From Dyadobacter sp. SG02 (GTDB taxonomy: Bacteria; Bacteroidota; Bacteroidia; Cytophagales; Spirosomataceae): a stretch of DNA of 64,000 bases. The translations under genes and the position numbers were made by a program. Below the pieces are notes generated by a model. It did no database searches. It worked only from the letters and a program-made list of their open reading frames with translations, and had not been told where the DNA came from. The DNA is taken from the NCBI RefSeq assembly GCF_900109045.1, contig NZ_FNYL01000005.1:248001-312000 (forward strand), given 5' to 3'. Positions 35,638 through 44,733 of the stretch are shown here, one piece after another; the stretch's first letter is position 1, and every line of letters starts with the position of its first letter.

Positions 35638-37187
35638 TAGAACATCTCCAAAAACACCCCGTAACCGTGCTGGTGGTCGTTTTTACGATCATCCGCCTCC
35701 TCATCGCCAACCTGATCAACCTCGGCAACGACGAGGTGTATTACTTCACCTACGCCGTCCTGCCCGACTGGAATCATTTCGATCACCCGCCGCTGGTCGG
35801 GATTTTCATCCGCCTTTTTACATTCAACCTGCATTGTAATGCCGAGGTGTTCGTGCGCATGCCGGGCATTGTCGCGGCGGCCATCAATACCTGGCTCATA
35901 GCGCGGCTGGGAGCCTCCATCAAAAACCGGAACACGGGTCTCATCGCTGCCATACTTTACAACTCTTCTGTTTACACCAGCATTCTTTCCGGCATTTTCA
36001 TCCTGCCCGACTCCGTACAGCTCACCTTCTGGCTGGCCGCATTATACACAATGCTGCATTGCATCAAAGCCACAGCGCTGACCGACATTCGCCGGTATCT
36101 GCTGCTTACCGGACTTTTTATCGGCCTTGCAACGATGAGCAAAGTGCATGGTGTATTTCTATGGTTCGGCTTTCTGGGATTTATCGTTTCCGATCGCCGC
36201 GGGCTGCTCAAAAGTCCTTATTTATACCTGGCTATCGGCCTTACCGTGTTACTGGCCTCTCCGATATTGTTCTGGAATATCGGCAACGACTTCATTACCT
36301 GGCGGTTTCACAGCGAACGCGTGACGGTGAGCGACAGCGGCATGAATATCAAATCCTTTTTCAGGACAACCATCGGGCAGGTTTTGTATGCCAATCCATT
36401 CCAGATTGTCCTATTTATACTAACCGGCAAAACAATAGCGCGGAGACTTTCCATTCACACTGCCACGGCCGTCGACGCTACCTCAGCGGCATTGTTGTTA
36501 TGGTGCAGCTTGCCCATTATCGTCTGTACCACGCTCATTTCGCTTTTTCGTGACACCCTGCCGCATTGGAGCGGACCCGGTTTCCTGGGGCTCATGTTAC
36601 TAGGGGCAGCCTGGACCGACCAATTTATTTCCCCAAACCGCCATAACCTCCCCAAAAAGCTGCTCTTAGCTTCCGCAGGACTGATCTTGTTCGTTTTCAC
36701 GGCCGGGCCGCTCCTTATCCGCTGCTACCCCGGCACCATGAGTTCCAAACCCTCCCCCCATACGGGCGCGGGCGACGCTACCTTGGACATTACCGGCTGG
36801 GAACAATTGCTACCCGCATTCGAGAAGCTGCGCAACGACGACATCGCCGCCGGCAAAATGGCGCCGGATGCGCCGATGGTCGTGCATAAATGGTTTCCGG
36901 GCTCGCATATTTACTACCACGTCGCTTACCCGCTCGGGATGCGCACGGTGGGCGTCGGGAAGCTGGAAGATCTTCACCAGTTTGCCTGGCTGAACCGGAT
37001 TTACGGCCAGGTCGCGGCCGGTTCGGACGCCTGGTACATTTCCCCATCCAACAATTTCAGCGATCCTGCGGAGCTATATGAAGGACAATTCGAACGGTTT
37101 GAAAAGGCCGGAACCATAACGCAGCGGCGCAACGGGAAGATCGCAAGGTACTGGTTTGTATACCGGCTCAGGAATGCGCGGCAATGA
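35631..37187 (+). CDS. Polytopic GT39/ArnT-like glycosyltransferase (GT-C)
   Basis: 518 aa from the ATG at 35631, overlapping the PHP gene stop by 7 bp. About ten to eleven membrane helices. The first periplasmic loop has NDEVYYFTYA and DHPPLVG, the acidic metal/catalytic motif and the HPP motif of PMT_2 enzymes. The C-terminal ~130 residues form a soluble periplasmic domain. Such enzymes transfer a sugar from a polyprenyl-phosphate carrier to protein, lipid A or polysaccharide in the periplasm. Acceptor and donor are unknown. Confidence 0.88.
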   Translation: MVIEHLQKHPVTVLVVVFTIIRLLIANLINLGNDEVYYFTYAVLPDWNHFDHPPLVGIFIRLFTFNLHCNAEVFVRMPGIVAAAINTWLIARLGASIKNRNTGLIAAILYNSSVYTSILSGIFILPDSVQLTFWLAALYTMLHCIKATALTDIRRYLLLTGLFIGLATMSKVHGVFLWFGFLGFIVSDRRGLLKSPYLYLAIGLTVLLASPILFWNIGNDFITWRFHSERVTVSDSGMNIKSFFRTTIGQVLYANPFQIVLFILTGKTIARRLSIHTATAVDATSAALLLWCSLPIIVCTTLISLFRDTLPHWSGPGFLGLMLLGAAWTDQFISPNRHNLPKKLLLASAGLILFVFTAGPLLIRCYPGTMSSKPSPHTGAGDATLDITGWEQLLPAFEKLRNDDIAAGKMAPDAPMVVHKWFPGSHIYYHVAYPLGMRTVGVGKLEDLHQFAWLNRIYGQVAAGSDAWYISPSNNFSDPAELYEGQFERFEKAGTITQRRNGKIARYWFVYRLRNARQ

Positions 37188-37199
37188 CTGCGAACTACC

Positions 37200-37670
37200 C
37201 TACTGCCTTTTCAACAACACATCGCCCTGATAACTGCCACCTTCGAATGTCTCTTTGATGTTCACGTCTAAATGCTTGCCTGCGAGCTCGGCTTTGATTT
37301 CGACATCCGAGGATTGAAGAATGCCGTCGATCGTCGATTCTATCTTCTGCTTTACCTGGAATTTGTTGGGTTCAGTCAATTCAATGTTGTCGAAAATCAC
37401 CTTCCTGGGCGGTATTGAATCGATGAAATCCTGCCAGTCCTCTCCTTCAATAAGTGTCTCCTCGTCGTGTGTCAGCCTAATCTTTTTCTCGGATAGTTTA
37501 TCAATTGTCCAACGAACCGTGATCGTCACGATAATCTTGTCAATCATCTCCTGAGAATTCGTCGTCTGATAAACGCCAACAAGGTCACGGGTTAGATCAG
37601 GAGCGGGATCGTTGTCCTTTTTGCAGGAGAACACAAAGAACAAAACCAGGAGGAGTAAATATCGCGCCAT
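37200..37670 (-). CDS. Uncharacterised lipoprotein
   Basis: 156 aa from the ATG at 37670, which opens directly on a lipoprotein signal (FFVFSCKK). The mature protein is a single beta-rich domain, with a charged middle (KLSEKKIRLTHDEETLIEGED) and a VEIKAEL-DVNIKETF end. I recognise no family. It is convergent with the glycosyltransferase, with 12 bp between stops. Probably periplasmic or outer-membrane attached. Confidence 0.65.
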   Translation of the reverse strand: MARYLLLLVLFFVFSCKKDNDPAPDLTRDLVGVYQTTNSQEMIDKIIVTITVRWTIDKLSEKKIRLTHDEETLIEGEDWQDFIDSIPPRKVIFDNIELTEPNKFQVKQKIESTIDGILQSSDVEIKAELAGKHLDVNIKETFEGGSYQGDVLLKRQ

Positions 37671-37868
37671 AAGAGGTAAGGTTGTAAATACCATAATCTT
37701 AGCACAATTCAATCAAATGTCAAAATAGTTTTTATTTACCGATCTAATACTTTGCAAAGCCGCGACTATCCGCCGTCAGCAAATAACTTTCGTCCAAATT
37801 TTCTTCTCCCATACAACCATTTCCGCATCTTGCGGCCTCTTTGATACGAATACGCTAAAAATCCCCGC

Positions 37869-38378
37869 ATGACTTCGGAAGCCGATTTAATCACTGGTTG
37901 CCTTTTAAATGACCGCATTGCCCAGCGACAGCTGTACGACCGCTACAAAAAAGCGATGTACACCCTCGCTTACCGCATTACCGGTGATTTCGACGATGCC
38001 AACGATGTATTGCAGGACGCGTTTCTGGAAGTATTCAAACATTTGAACCAGTTCCGGGGCGAGTCGACACTCGGTGCGTGGGTCAAACAGATCGTGGTCA
38101 GAAAATCGACGAAGAAGAAACGGGTGGTGATATGGCAGAATGTGGACGATTATGTGGGCGAAGGGATCGACTGGGGCGAATCGGAGATCAATGCGGCGCA
38201 TCTTGAAACGGCGATCTTATCATTGCCGGACGGTTTCCGGACCATTTTTGTACTGGCCGAAGTCGAGGGCTACACGCACCGGGAAATCGCGGTGATGCTC
38301 AATATTTCGGAAGGTACTTCGAAATCACAATTATTTCATGCCAAAAGAAAGCTCCGCGCGATGCTTTCGGCGAACTGA
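37869..38378 (+). CDS. ECF-type RNA polymerase sigma factor
   Basis: 169 aa with sigma-70 region 2 (~20-90; YKKAMYTLAYRITGDFDDANDVLQDAFLEVF) and region 4 (~115-165; LPDGFRTIFVLAEVEGYTHREIAVMLNISEGTSKSQL). It directs polymerase to an extracytoplasmic-function regulon. A membrane protein with the layout of an anti-sigma factor starts 11 bp downstream, followed by a secreted DUF4097-like protein. Not linked to a SusC gene, so this is a stress-type rather than nutrient-type ECF system. Confidence 0.93.
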   Translation: MTSEADLITGCLLNDRIAQRQLYDRYKKAMYTLAYRITGDFDDANDVLQDAFLEVFKHLNQFRGESTLGAWVKQIVVRKSTKKKRVVIWQNVDDYVGEGIDWGESEINAAHLETAILSLPDGFRTIFVLAEVEGYTHREIAVMLNISEGTSKSQLFHAKRKLRAMLSAN

Positions 38379-38389
38379 CACCGATTCCA

Positions 38390-38956
38390 ATGGAAAAGAA
38401 TCATACAAACCTGCAAAATGCGATCCGCCGCTTCCCCGCCTACGAACCGGGCAACGAGGTTTGGAATACTATCAACGAAAACCTGCTGGCGCAACCGCTG
38501 CGCGAGGCGCTTTCCGAAATGCCTGATTACGAGCCCGACAATAAGCTCTGGGAACTGATCGACCGGAAAAATGTGCGGCATCGGCGCTGGAAATGGGGTT
38601 ACGCGGCAGCCATTCTTGCATTGGCAGCAGGCATTTCCTGGATGATACTACCCCGCGGCCCGCAACGCATTGCCTACTCGCAGGAAGCCGTCGACGAGCG
38701 CCTGCAAATGGACGGCGAGGTGAAGACCGACCAGCAGTACCGCGTCCTGAAAACCTATTGTGAAACGGAGACGCTGGTATGCAACAGCACCGAGTACCGG
38801 TCGTTGCAGCAGGAATACGAACGGTTGAGCTCGGCGTCGGACCTGCTGGCGCAGGCGATCGGCGATTACAACACCGAGCCGGAGCTGCTGAGGCAGTTTA
38901 ATGAAATTGAAAGACAAAAAACGGACATTCTGAATGCAATGGCCAAAATGATTTAA
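38390..38956 (+). CDS. Probable membrane anti-sigma factor with a duplicated N-terminal motif
   Basis: 188 aa. The cytoplasmic N-terminus (~1-65) contains two copies of a motif: FPAYEPGNEVWNTI and MPDYEPDNKLWELI, 41 residues apart. One membrane helix (~68-85) follows, then a periplasmic coiled region with heptad-like leucines. Position after the sigma gene and topology fit an anti-sigma factor. No zinc-binding HxxxCxxC motif. The duplicated motif is presumably the sigma-binding part; that is inference. Confidence 0.75.
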   Translation: MEKNHTNLQNAIRRFPAYEPGNEVWNTINENLLAQPLREALSEMPDYEPDNKLWELIDRKNVRHRRWKWGYAAAILALAAGISWMILPRGPQRIAYSQEAVDERLQMDGEVKTDQQYRVLKTYCETETLVCNSTEYRSLQQEYERLSSASDLLAQAIGDYNTEPELLRQFNEIERQKTDILNAMAKMI

Positions 38957-38967
38957 GCACCAGAACA

Positions 38968-39867
38968 ATGAAAATGTACCTTAAAAATATCCGAAAACTA
39001 CCGTTGCTCGCACTGCTTGCGTGGGCGCTCGGGGATCTGCCCGCGTACGCGCAGGGGAAATTGCAGGTGGCCACGAAAAGGATCGAAAAGACGGTGAGTG
39101 CGCCGACCGTGCGCACGCTGTACATCAGCGCCGAAAAGGCCGATATCGAGATTGTGACCTGGGACAATGCCGATATTACGGTGATCATGGAGCTTTCTGC
39201 CCGCCACCCCGACCGCGCCACGGCTACGCAGGACCTTTCCAAATTGCAGTATATCGCCGACCGTAACGGCAAGGACTATTTCCTGCGCAATTATATTGTA
39301 TTGAAAGATGGTGAAAGCAAGCCCGTTTCGAACCTGAAAGCGCGCTATACGATCCATTTGCCCCCATCCTGCGCCGTGGATCTCAAAAATTCGTTCGGCA
39401 CGATCACCCTGCGCGGGCTTACCAACCAACTGAACCTCAAAGCGGATTTCTGTACAACAAACCTGACTGGATTGAGCGGTAAAGGGGCCCTCCAAACGAC
39501 ATTCGGTGTGCTTTCCGGCACCGAACTGGCGGGTACCTTTACTTTTTCAAGCGACCATACCAACGTCCGTCTCGAACAGATCGCCGGGGCGATCCGCATC
39601 GACGCCTCATATGGTAACGTCGAAATTTTCCCTACCGTGGGCCTCACCAGCCTGGGAATCCATTCCAAAAAGGCCGAAGTAACGCTTCTGGCAAAGAACT
39701 GGCAGCATTTCGATTACACCATCAATGGCGCGTATGCCACCATGAAACTTCCCAACGGTTTCAAATGGAAGCGCAATACGGCCGATTTTAAAGAAGCATT
39801 TTTTTCCCGCAACCAGCTCGCCAGCGTCGACATCAACGCCGAGTTCGGAAGGGTTACGATTAAATAA
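38968..39867 (+). CDS. DUF4097-like secreted beta-helix protein
   Basis: 299 aa. A signal peptide ends near AYAQ (~residue 28). The mature protein is strand-rich, with regularly spaced short repeats (KNSFGTITLRGL, KADFCTTNLTGL, TTFGVLSGTEL, SSDHTNVRLEQI, DASYGNVEIFP) of the right-handed beta-helix kind found in DUF4097 proteins. Third gene of the sigma/anti-sigma operon, 12 bp after its neighbour. Probably the periplasmic or surface arm of that system. Function unknown. Confidence 0.75.
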   Translation: MKMYLKNIRKLPLLALLAWALGDLPAYAQGKLQVATKRIEKTVSAPTVRTLYISAEKADIEIVTWDNADITVIMELSARHPDRATATQDLSKLQYIADRNGKDYFLRNYIVLKDGESKPVSNLKARYTIHLPPSCAVDLKNSFGTITLRGLTNQLNLKADFCTTNLTGLSGKGALQTTFGVLSGTELAGTFTFSSDHTNVRLEQIAGAIRIDASYGNVEIFPTVGLTSLGIHSKKAEVTLLAKNWQHFDYTINGAYATMKLPNGFKWKRNTADFKEAFFSRNQLASVDINAEFGRVTIK

Positions 39868-40009
39868 AACGGGTGCTTAACTATTAGTCATGAAAGTAAA
39901 ATAACCCTCCTCATTCCTCAGCTCACTCAACTCAACCAAAACCTCAACATACCGACGCCTCTTTGACAGCACATTTACATTAATTCATCCTAATCCCGAT
40001 TGTAAATCA

Positions 40010-41248
40010 ATGCAAAAAGGCGTACTGATGCTCCTGCTGCTTTGTGCCATTTCTGCGGCCAAAGCGCAGGATACCGTGAGCATATCATATTCCGAAGAGA
40101 GCGACACGCTGATCAAACAGCGCTTTCTGGACCGATATGAGAATGTATTTATGACAAAAGTCCCGACGCGGCACATGTTCAAAATCGGGCTGTCGCAGTA
40201 TTACCAGGCGATTGCATTTCCGCTACGGGACGATAAAATACTGAATAATACCTCGTTGCAGCTGGGCTATGAATTCAAGTTTTTGCCAGCATTTTCGATA
40301 GCATTAGCGGGCCACATGCCATTTTTCGATTTACATTTCCCAGTGAAAGAACTCGTCTCCTACACGGTCATGGATGCACAGCTGAGGTGGTTTGTCGGAA
40401 TGCGAAAGCGTATAAAGAAAGGCCTGAGCGCGAATAATTTTAGCGGGAATTATGTCGCCGTGTTCTATAATCTGCCTGGCACTGCTGACAACTACAATCC
40501 TAAAATAGGTTTAAAATTCGGCATTCAGCGGCGGTTTTTGAATCACGGATTCATGGATTTCAGCATTGCCGTGCACCAGAGCAGCTATGACGGCGGCCCG
40601 TCCTTTTCGTCGCAGGCGAGTCTTGGTTTTGCATTAGGCGACTGGAAGCGGGTCGACAAGGCCCCTTTGTGTGATATCCTGCTTTGCGACGCGCAGGTCA
40701 GGAACCAGTGGAAGGTTCGTCTGCCCGAAGTGACGGTCGGCTATTACCTCAACAGGCTGAAAGCCGGCGTCGCATTTGAACAACGACTGGGCGCGTGGCC
40801 ACTGACACTTAATTTTCAACTCGATGCGGCCATGAACAATGGTTTCAACCTGATAAGGTATGAAAATATGAGCTGGGGTTATTTTCGCAAATACATGCAG
40901 GTATATTCCAGGGAGAAAATCGTCTCATTCTCCGTTCAACCGAGATATTATGTTTTCACAAAAAAACAGCAGCTGAAAGGTAGAAGCACAAATGGCATGT
41001 CGGGCGCATATGCAGGATTGAATATGCAATACTACTATTACAAGGGCAAACACAGCGACATTCAACCAGATGATCTGCGCAGAGAAGACAATATTGTGAA
41101 TGTAGGTCCGCTGGTTGGCTTTCAGCTACGGCTATTCAACCATGGCTATTTCGATTGCAACACCTCTTACAATTTTCAGGATTATTTAAAAAGTACTGAA
41201 ACGGATTTCGGATTCCGCACGAATATCACGCTGGGTCTGGCTTTCTAG
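40010..41248 (+). CDS. Uncharacterised outer-membrane beta-barrel protein
   Basis: 412 aa. A signal peptide ends near AKAQ (~19). From residue ~50 the protein shows alternating amphipathic strands with aromatic girdles (MFKIGLSQYYQAI, SLQLGYEFKF) and ends in GLAF, a C-terminal phenylalanine typical of barrels inserted by BAM. I recognise no named family. First gene of an orphan four-gene run (to 43088) with gaps of 28, 2 and 1 bp. Confidence 0.7.
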   Translation: MQKGVLMLLLLCAISAAKAQDTVSISYSEESDTLIKQRFLDRYENVFMTKVPTRHMFKIGLSQYYQAIAFPLRDDKILNNTSLQLGYEFKFLPAFSIALAGHMPFFDLHFPVKELVSYTVMDAQLRWFVGMRKRIKKGLSANNFSGNYVAVFYNLPGTADNYNPKIGLKFGIQRRFLNHGFMDFSIAVHQSSYDGGPSFSSQASLGFALGDWKRVDKAPLCDILLCDAQVRNQWKVRLPEVTVGYYLNRLKAGVAFEQRLGAWPLTLNFQLDAAMNNGFNLIRYENMSWGYFRKYMQVYSREKIVSFSVQPRYYVFTKKQQLKGRSTNGMSGAYAGLNMQYYYYKGKHSDIQPDDLRREDNIVNVGPLVGFQLRLFNHGYFDCNTSYNFQDYLKSTETDFGFRTNITLGLAF

Positions 41249-41276
41249 GCACTACAACTCACTATAATTAAGAATT

Positions 41277-41666
41277 ATGACACGCACTACAAAAAAGCGG
41301 GTTGGCATCGCTTTGTCCATTGTCATCACACTCATATTTCTTTTTCAACGGAATATGGAAGACTCGCGCATGCAAGGCATTTGGGAACAAAAGTACCATC
41401 TCATCCGAATGCAAATCGGCTGGCGACTAATGCAACTACGACACGAGTATAGCACCCGGCAAATTCCTGTTTCGCAGAATACCATGCTCGAAGTAAAAAG
41501 TTTGTGGGAAGACCGCGACGTCCTTTTTCATGTTTTGAAGCATCGAAAAACCGCGTTTTCCGCTGATAGCCTAAATAAATTGGAACGCCTCATTGACCGG
41601 CAAACACAGTTAGCCACAGTCCTCCGCGAAATCGAACGCATTGAAAAAATCAACGATACAGACTAG
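41277..41666 (+). CDS. Small membrane-anchored protein, unknown
   Basis: 129 aa: basic start, one membrane helix (~9-24, VGIALSIVITLIFLF), then a long charged helical, probably coiled-coil, region. No family recognised. It lies between a barrel gene and a lipoprotein phosphoesterase gene, 2 bp from the latter. Topology suggests a periplasmic coiled coil anchored in the inner membrane. Confidence 0.65.
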   Translation: MTRTTKKRVGIALSIVITLIFLFQRNMEDSRMQGIWEQKYHLIRMQIGWRLMQLRHEYSTRQIPVSQNTMLEVKSLWEDRDVLFHVLKHRKTAFSADSLNKLERLIDRQTQLATVLREIERIEKINDTD

Positions 41667-41668
41667 CC

Positions 41669-42505
41669 ATGAAAAACAAGAAAAACCTGCTCAAACTAGT
41701 GCACAATGCAAAGCAATACCTGACAATCCTGACTTTCCTGACCATTTTTATTTCCTGCGACCAGTTCGAATTCAGCCCCAACCAGTCGTTCGACCATTCC
41801 AGCCCCTCAAACCTGAACGCCCAAAACCTTGCCCGGCTCCGGCAGAACGCGGAAGACGATACCGTTACCATTGTCTTCGCGGGCGATACGCAGCGGTGGT
41901 ATGACGAGCAGGAGCGATTTGTGAAGAAAGTCAATAGCCTCGAAAACGTCGATCTGGTGCTGCTGGCAGGCGACATTTCCGATTTTGGGATATTGCAGGA
42001 GTTCAAATGGGTTCAAAAACGGCTCTCCGCATTGCGCGCACCTTACTTCGGGATCATCGGTAATCATGATATGGTGGCCAACGGCAGGCAGATATTCCGG
42101 CAGATGTTCGGGCCTTTGAATTACTCATTTGTGTATGGCGCCATCAAGTTCGTCGCCCACAATACCAACGGGCTGGAAGCGCCCGGCGAGCCGATTCCCG
42201 ACGTCGGCTGGCTAGCACGCGAATTGCAGAATTCCGAGGGCGCCGATTACATCGTTACCGTTTCGCACGTGCCGCCCTTCAATGCCCAGGAGTTTGGTAC
42301 CGAATCGGTAAAACCGTACACCAACCTGCTGCAAAACACCCCGAATCTGCTGCTCTCCCTGCACGGGCATGTACACCAGCACCAGGATTTCTATCCGTTT
42401 GGCGACAAGGTGCATTACATGACCAGTTTTTCTTTCGAACAAAGCGCATTTGTACTCCTCCAAATTTCCAAAGGCAAGGTCCTGAAATCCATCATCTACT
42501 ACTGA
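41669..42505 (+). CDS. Lipoprotein metallophosphoesterase
   Basis: 278 aa. A lipoprotein-like signal (TIFISCDQF; Cys ~29) is preceded by an unusually long basic N-terminus. Metallophosphoesterase blocks: FAGDTQRW, LAGDISDFG, IGNHDMV, SHVPPF and LHGHVHQHQDF. An envelope-attached phosphoesterase. In operon with a barrel, a coiled-coil protein and a second barrel-like protein, so its substrate may be an envelope component rather than a nutrient. Confidence 0.88.
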   Translation: MKNKKNLLKLVHNAKQYLTILTFLTIFISCDQFEFSPNQSFDHSSPSNLNAQNLARLRQNAEDDTVTIVFAGDTQRWYDEQERFVKKVNSLENVDLVLLAGDISDFGILQEFKWVQKRLSALRAPYFGIIGNHDMVANGRQIFRQMFGPLNYSFVYGAIKFVAHNTNGLEAPGEPIPDVGWLARELQNSEGADYIVTVSHVPPFNAQEFGTESVKPYTNLLQNTPNLLLSLHGHVHQHQDFYPFGDKVHYMTSFSFEQSAFVLLQISKGKVLKSIIYY

Positions 42506-42506
42506 C

Positions 42507-43088
42507 ATGAAACGAATGCTCCTGCTGGCGGCGCTTCTCTTAACGGGAGCAGCCAGCACTTCCTATGCCCAATTCGTGCGAAAACTTGCCCCTGATTTTG
42601 CACAAATCCAATATGCAGGCAGCAATGGCTGGATGGGCCTCGGGGCCGGTTACGAATTTTTCAACCGGCATTTGCGGACCCATTTTCAGTACGGATATGT
42701 CCCCCCATCGAAGGGCGGACCGTTACATTTATTCTCCGGTGCAGTTTTTTACCAGCCGGCACGCATTAGGGCGGGCAGTCACTTGCAAGTCAACCCGTTG
42801 GATATTGGGTTTAAAGGCAGTTACCAATTCGGTAACGATTACTTTTTCAAACTTCCCTCCCGCTATCCGCCCAACTACTACTGGTGGAAACCCGCATTCC
42901 GCCTGCATTTGGCAACAGAATCTTCATTGACCTACAAATTGACTGCAAATAAAGGTATCCGGACACTGAGCGCCTATCTTGAATTCAATACCAACGATCT
43001 GTACCTGGTCAGTTACGTTTTGAATGCGGGGTCGTTGCGGATCGGCGAAGTGGTGAAGGCGGGAGTCGGGATTCGGGTGGGGTTTTAG
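42507..43088 (+). CDS. Uncharacterised small outer-membrane protein
   Basis: 193 aa with a signal peptide (cleavage near SYAQ, ~22) and about eight predicted strands (WMGLGAGYEFF, THFQYGYV). It ends GIRVGF with the terminal Phe of outer-membrane barrels. One base separates it from the phosphoesterase stop. Family unknown. Fourth and last gene of the run. Confidence 0.65.
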   Translation: MKRMLLLAALLLTGAASTSYAQFVRKLAPDFAQIQYAGSNGWMGLGAGYEFFNRHLRTHFQYGYVPPSKGGPLHLFSGAVFYQPARIRAGSHLQVNPLDIGFKGSYQFGNDYFFKLPSRYPPNYYWWKPAFRLHLATESSLTYKLTANKGIRTLSAYLEFNTNDLYLVSYVLNAGSLRIGEVVKAGVGIRVGF

Positions 43089-43162
43089 GCAGGTAGAGAT
43101 AGCGGTTCTGTGCTTTATGTATGCATTGGCCCGTATACGCGCGGCTGCTAACCTGCGAACTT

Positions 43163-44038
43163 ATGAATATCCTTAAAACCCCGTCGGCCCTTATTAAAGC
43201 GCTCTTCGTCACAGTGCTTGCCTTTTGTTTCGTTCCCTCGACCACTCGCGCTCAGACGAAAATCATCCCATTGTGGGAAAACGGCGTGCCGGGGTTCGAA
43301 AACAGGCGCAATGAGCCCGAATCGGCGAAGGATTACTGGGTCAAAAACATTCATAGCCCATCGCTCCAAGTGTTCGCCCCGCCCGCGGGTAAGGCAAACG
43401 GGACCGCGGTGGTTGTCTGTCCGGGCGGTGGCTTCCGGCTGCTGGTCTATAATGCCGAAGGTGTGCAACCGGCTGAATACCTGGCCAAACTGGGCATTAC
43501 CGTTTTTGTTTTGAAATATCGCCTGCCGCGCGAAGAAGGCTCACCCTACTCGCTCGACAAGCACCCGCGCGAGGACGCATTACGGGCGATCAGGCAGGTA
43601 CGCAACCGTGCGAAAGAATATGGTATCGATCCTGGTCGCGTCGGAATGCTGGGCTTCTCCGCTGGCGGCGAGGTGGTGGCATCGGTCGCTTACGTGTCCG
43701 GTAAGGGCGATCCCGGCGCTAAAGACCCTATCGACCGCCTCGATGGAAAACCCGACTTTCAAATGCTGATCTACCCTGGTCCGCTGGGCATCCCTGAAAC
43801 CGTCCCTGCCGACGCCCCGCCGGCATTCCTGCTCGCCGCCAACGACGATCCGTGCTGCGGCGTTACCACAGCCAGCCTGCTCGTCAAGTACCGCGAAGCG
43901 AAACGCCCGGTAGAAGCGCACCTTTACACCAAAGGCGACCACGGTTTCAACATGGGCGACCGCTCGCCGCTGCAAAGCATCAAATCCTGGCCCCAGCGCA
44001 TGGCCGACTGGCTCGGGGATAATGGGTATTTGAAATGA
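43163..44038 (+). CDS. Secreted alpha/beta-hydrolase (acetyl-esterase type)
   Basis: 291 aa from the ATG at 43163. A signal peptide ends near TRAQ. BD-FAE/acetylxylan-esterase-like fold: oxyanion motif PGGGF, nucleophile elbow GFSAGG, acidic residue in AANDDP and catalytic His in KGDHGFN. Such enzymes remove acetyl groups from xylan or other glycans in the periplasm or outside. It is monocistronic, away from both Sus loci. The stop is followed in the same frame by a SnoaL-like fragment. Confidence 0.88.
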   Translation: MNILKTPSALIKALFVTVLAFCFVPSTTRAQTKIIPLWENGVPGFENRRNEPESAKDYWVKNIHSPSLQVFAPPAGKANGTAVVVCPGGGFRLLVYNAEGVQPAEYLAKLGITVFVLKYRLPREEGSPYSLDKHPREDALRAIRQVRNRAKEYGIDPGRVGMLGFSAGGEVVASVAYVSGKGDPGAKDPIDRLDGKPDFQMLIYPGPLGIPETVPADAPPAFLLAANDDPCCGVTTASLLVKYREAKRPVEAHLYTKGDHGFNMGDRSPLQSIKSWPQRMADWLGDNGYLK

Positions 44039-44041
44039 TTT

Positions 44042-44146
44042 GTGCCAGATAAATCCAGGTTTGCAGTGCCGATCTGTACCATCTTTACAATCGAAAACGG
44101 GAAGATCACGCAGGATTTCACCTATTACGATAATTTTAGTGAGTAA
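44042..44146 (+). pseudogene. C-terminal remnant of a SnoaL-like protein
   Basis: Reading on from the esterase stop in the same frame gives 34 residues then a stop. They include IFTIENGKITQDFTYYDN, the C-terminal signature of SnoaL/NTF2-like proteins (F-I-DGKI----YYD). No start or upstream half exists, so this is a fragment left by a deletion. Confidence 0.6.
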
Positions 44147-44166
44147 TTCCGATTAGCACCTGACCA

Positions 44167-44598
44167 TCAAAACTCCCGTTCCTGGTAAGCTAGCCCCTTC
44201 CCTTTCTCGCAATAATCCTTCAAACTGAGCAGAAACATAGCCCAGTTGTAATTGCACCATTGGTAAAACTCGGTCAGTTCGCGCCAGTTGAAATGCTTCA
44301 AAACAATGGCCGTAACGCCGTTTTTCCTCTCAAAAAGCTCGAATGACACACCAGTACCGATCCATTCAGGGTCGGAATGCGTGCAGAGCCATTCGATGCG
44401 TTTGTTTTCGGTGAGTTCTACGATTTGCATCAGGACGCGGTCGTCGTCACCGAAGCCGAAGTCGCTGATGGCGCCGACTTCGTTTTCGACAGTTAAATCT
44501 GTCGTCCAAATGCTGCCGAGGCCTTTCCGGGTCGTCAGTGCTTCGTATACTGTGGCTATTGGGGCTTTAATGTAGTTGATGTGCTCGATCTTTTCCAT
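44167..44598 (-). CDS. SRPBCC/AHSA1-domain protein
   Basis: 143 aa, one START-like (AHSA1, CalC-type) domain: N-terminal KAPIATVYEALTTRKGLGSIWT, a middle VLMQIVELTENKRIEW and the C-terminal helix WAMFLLSLKDYCEKGKG. These cytoplasmic proteins bind hydrophobic ligands or assist chaperones. No partner gene is nearby. Length is normal for the family. Confidence 0.9.
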   Translation of the reverse strand: MEKIEHINYIKAPIATVYEALTTRKGLGSIWTTDLTVENEVGAISDFGFGDDDRVLMQIVELTENKRIEWLCTHSDPEWIGTGVSFELFERKNGVTAIVLKHFNWRELTEFYQWCNYNWAMFLLSLKDYCEKGKGLAYQEREF

Positions 44599-44701
44599 AT
44601 GTCGCTATTGAGTTGATCGGCAAATCTAGCGACGGTTTGAATGCCCGGTGTTGGGGAAACGCGACATTCGAGGGGTTGTTCCGGCCAAGTCCGCGTTAAT
44701 C

Positions 44702-44727
44702 TTGTTGTTACATGCCTGACGGCATTT
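44702..44727. repeat. Single-hairpin relative of the 5863-6034 repeat
   Basis: TTGTTGTTACATGCC then TGAC then GGCATTT matches the inverted right end of the element at 5863-6034 over about 24 bases with one length difference in the loop. It lies between the SRPBCC gene and the UvrA-like gene. Confidence 0.55.
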
Positions 44728-44733
44728 CCGATT

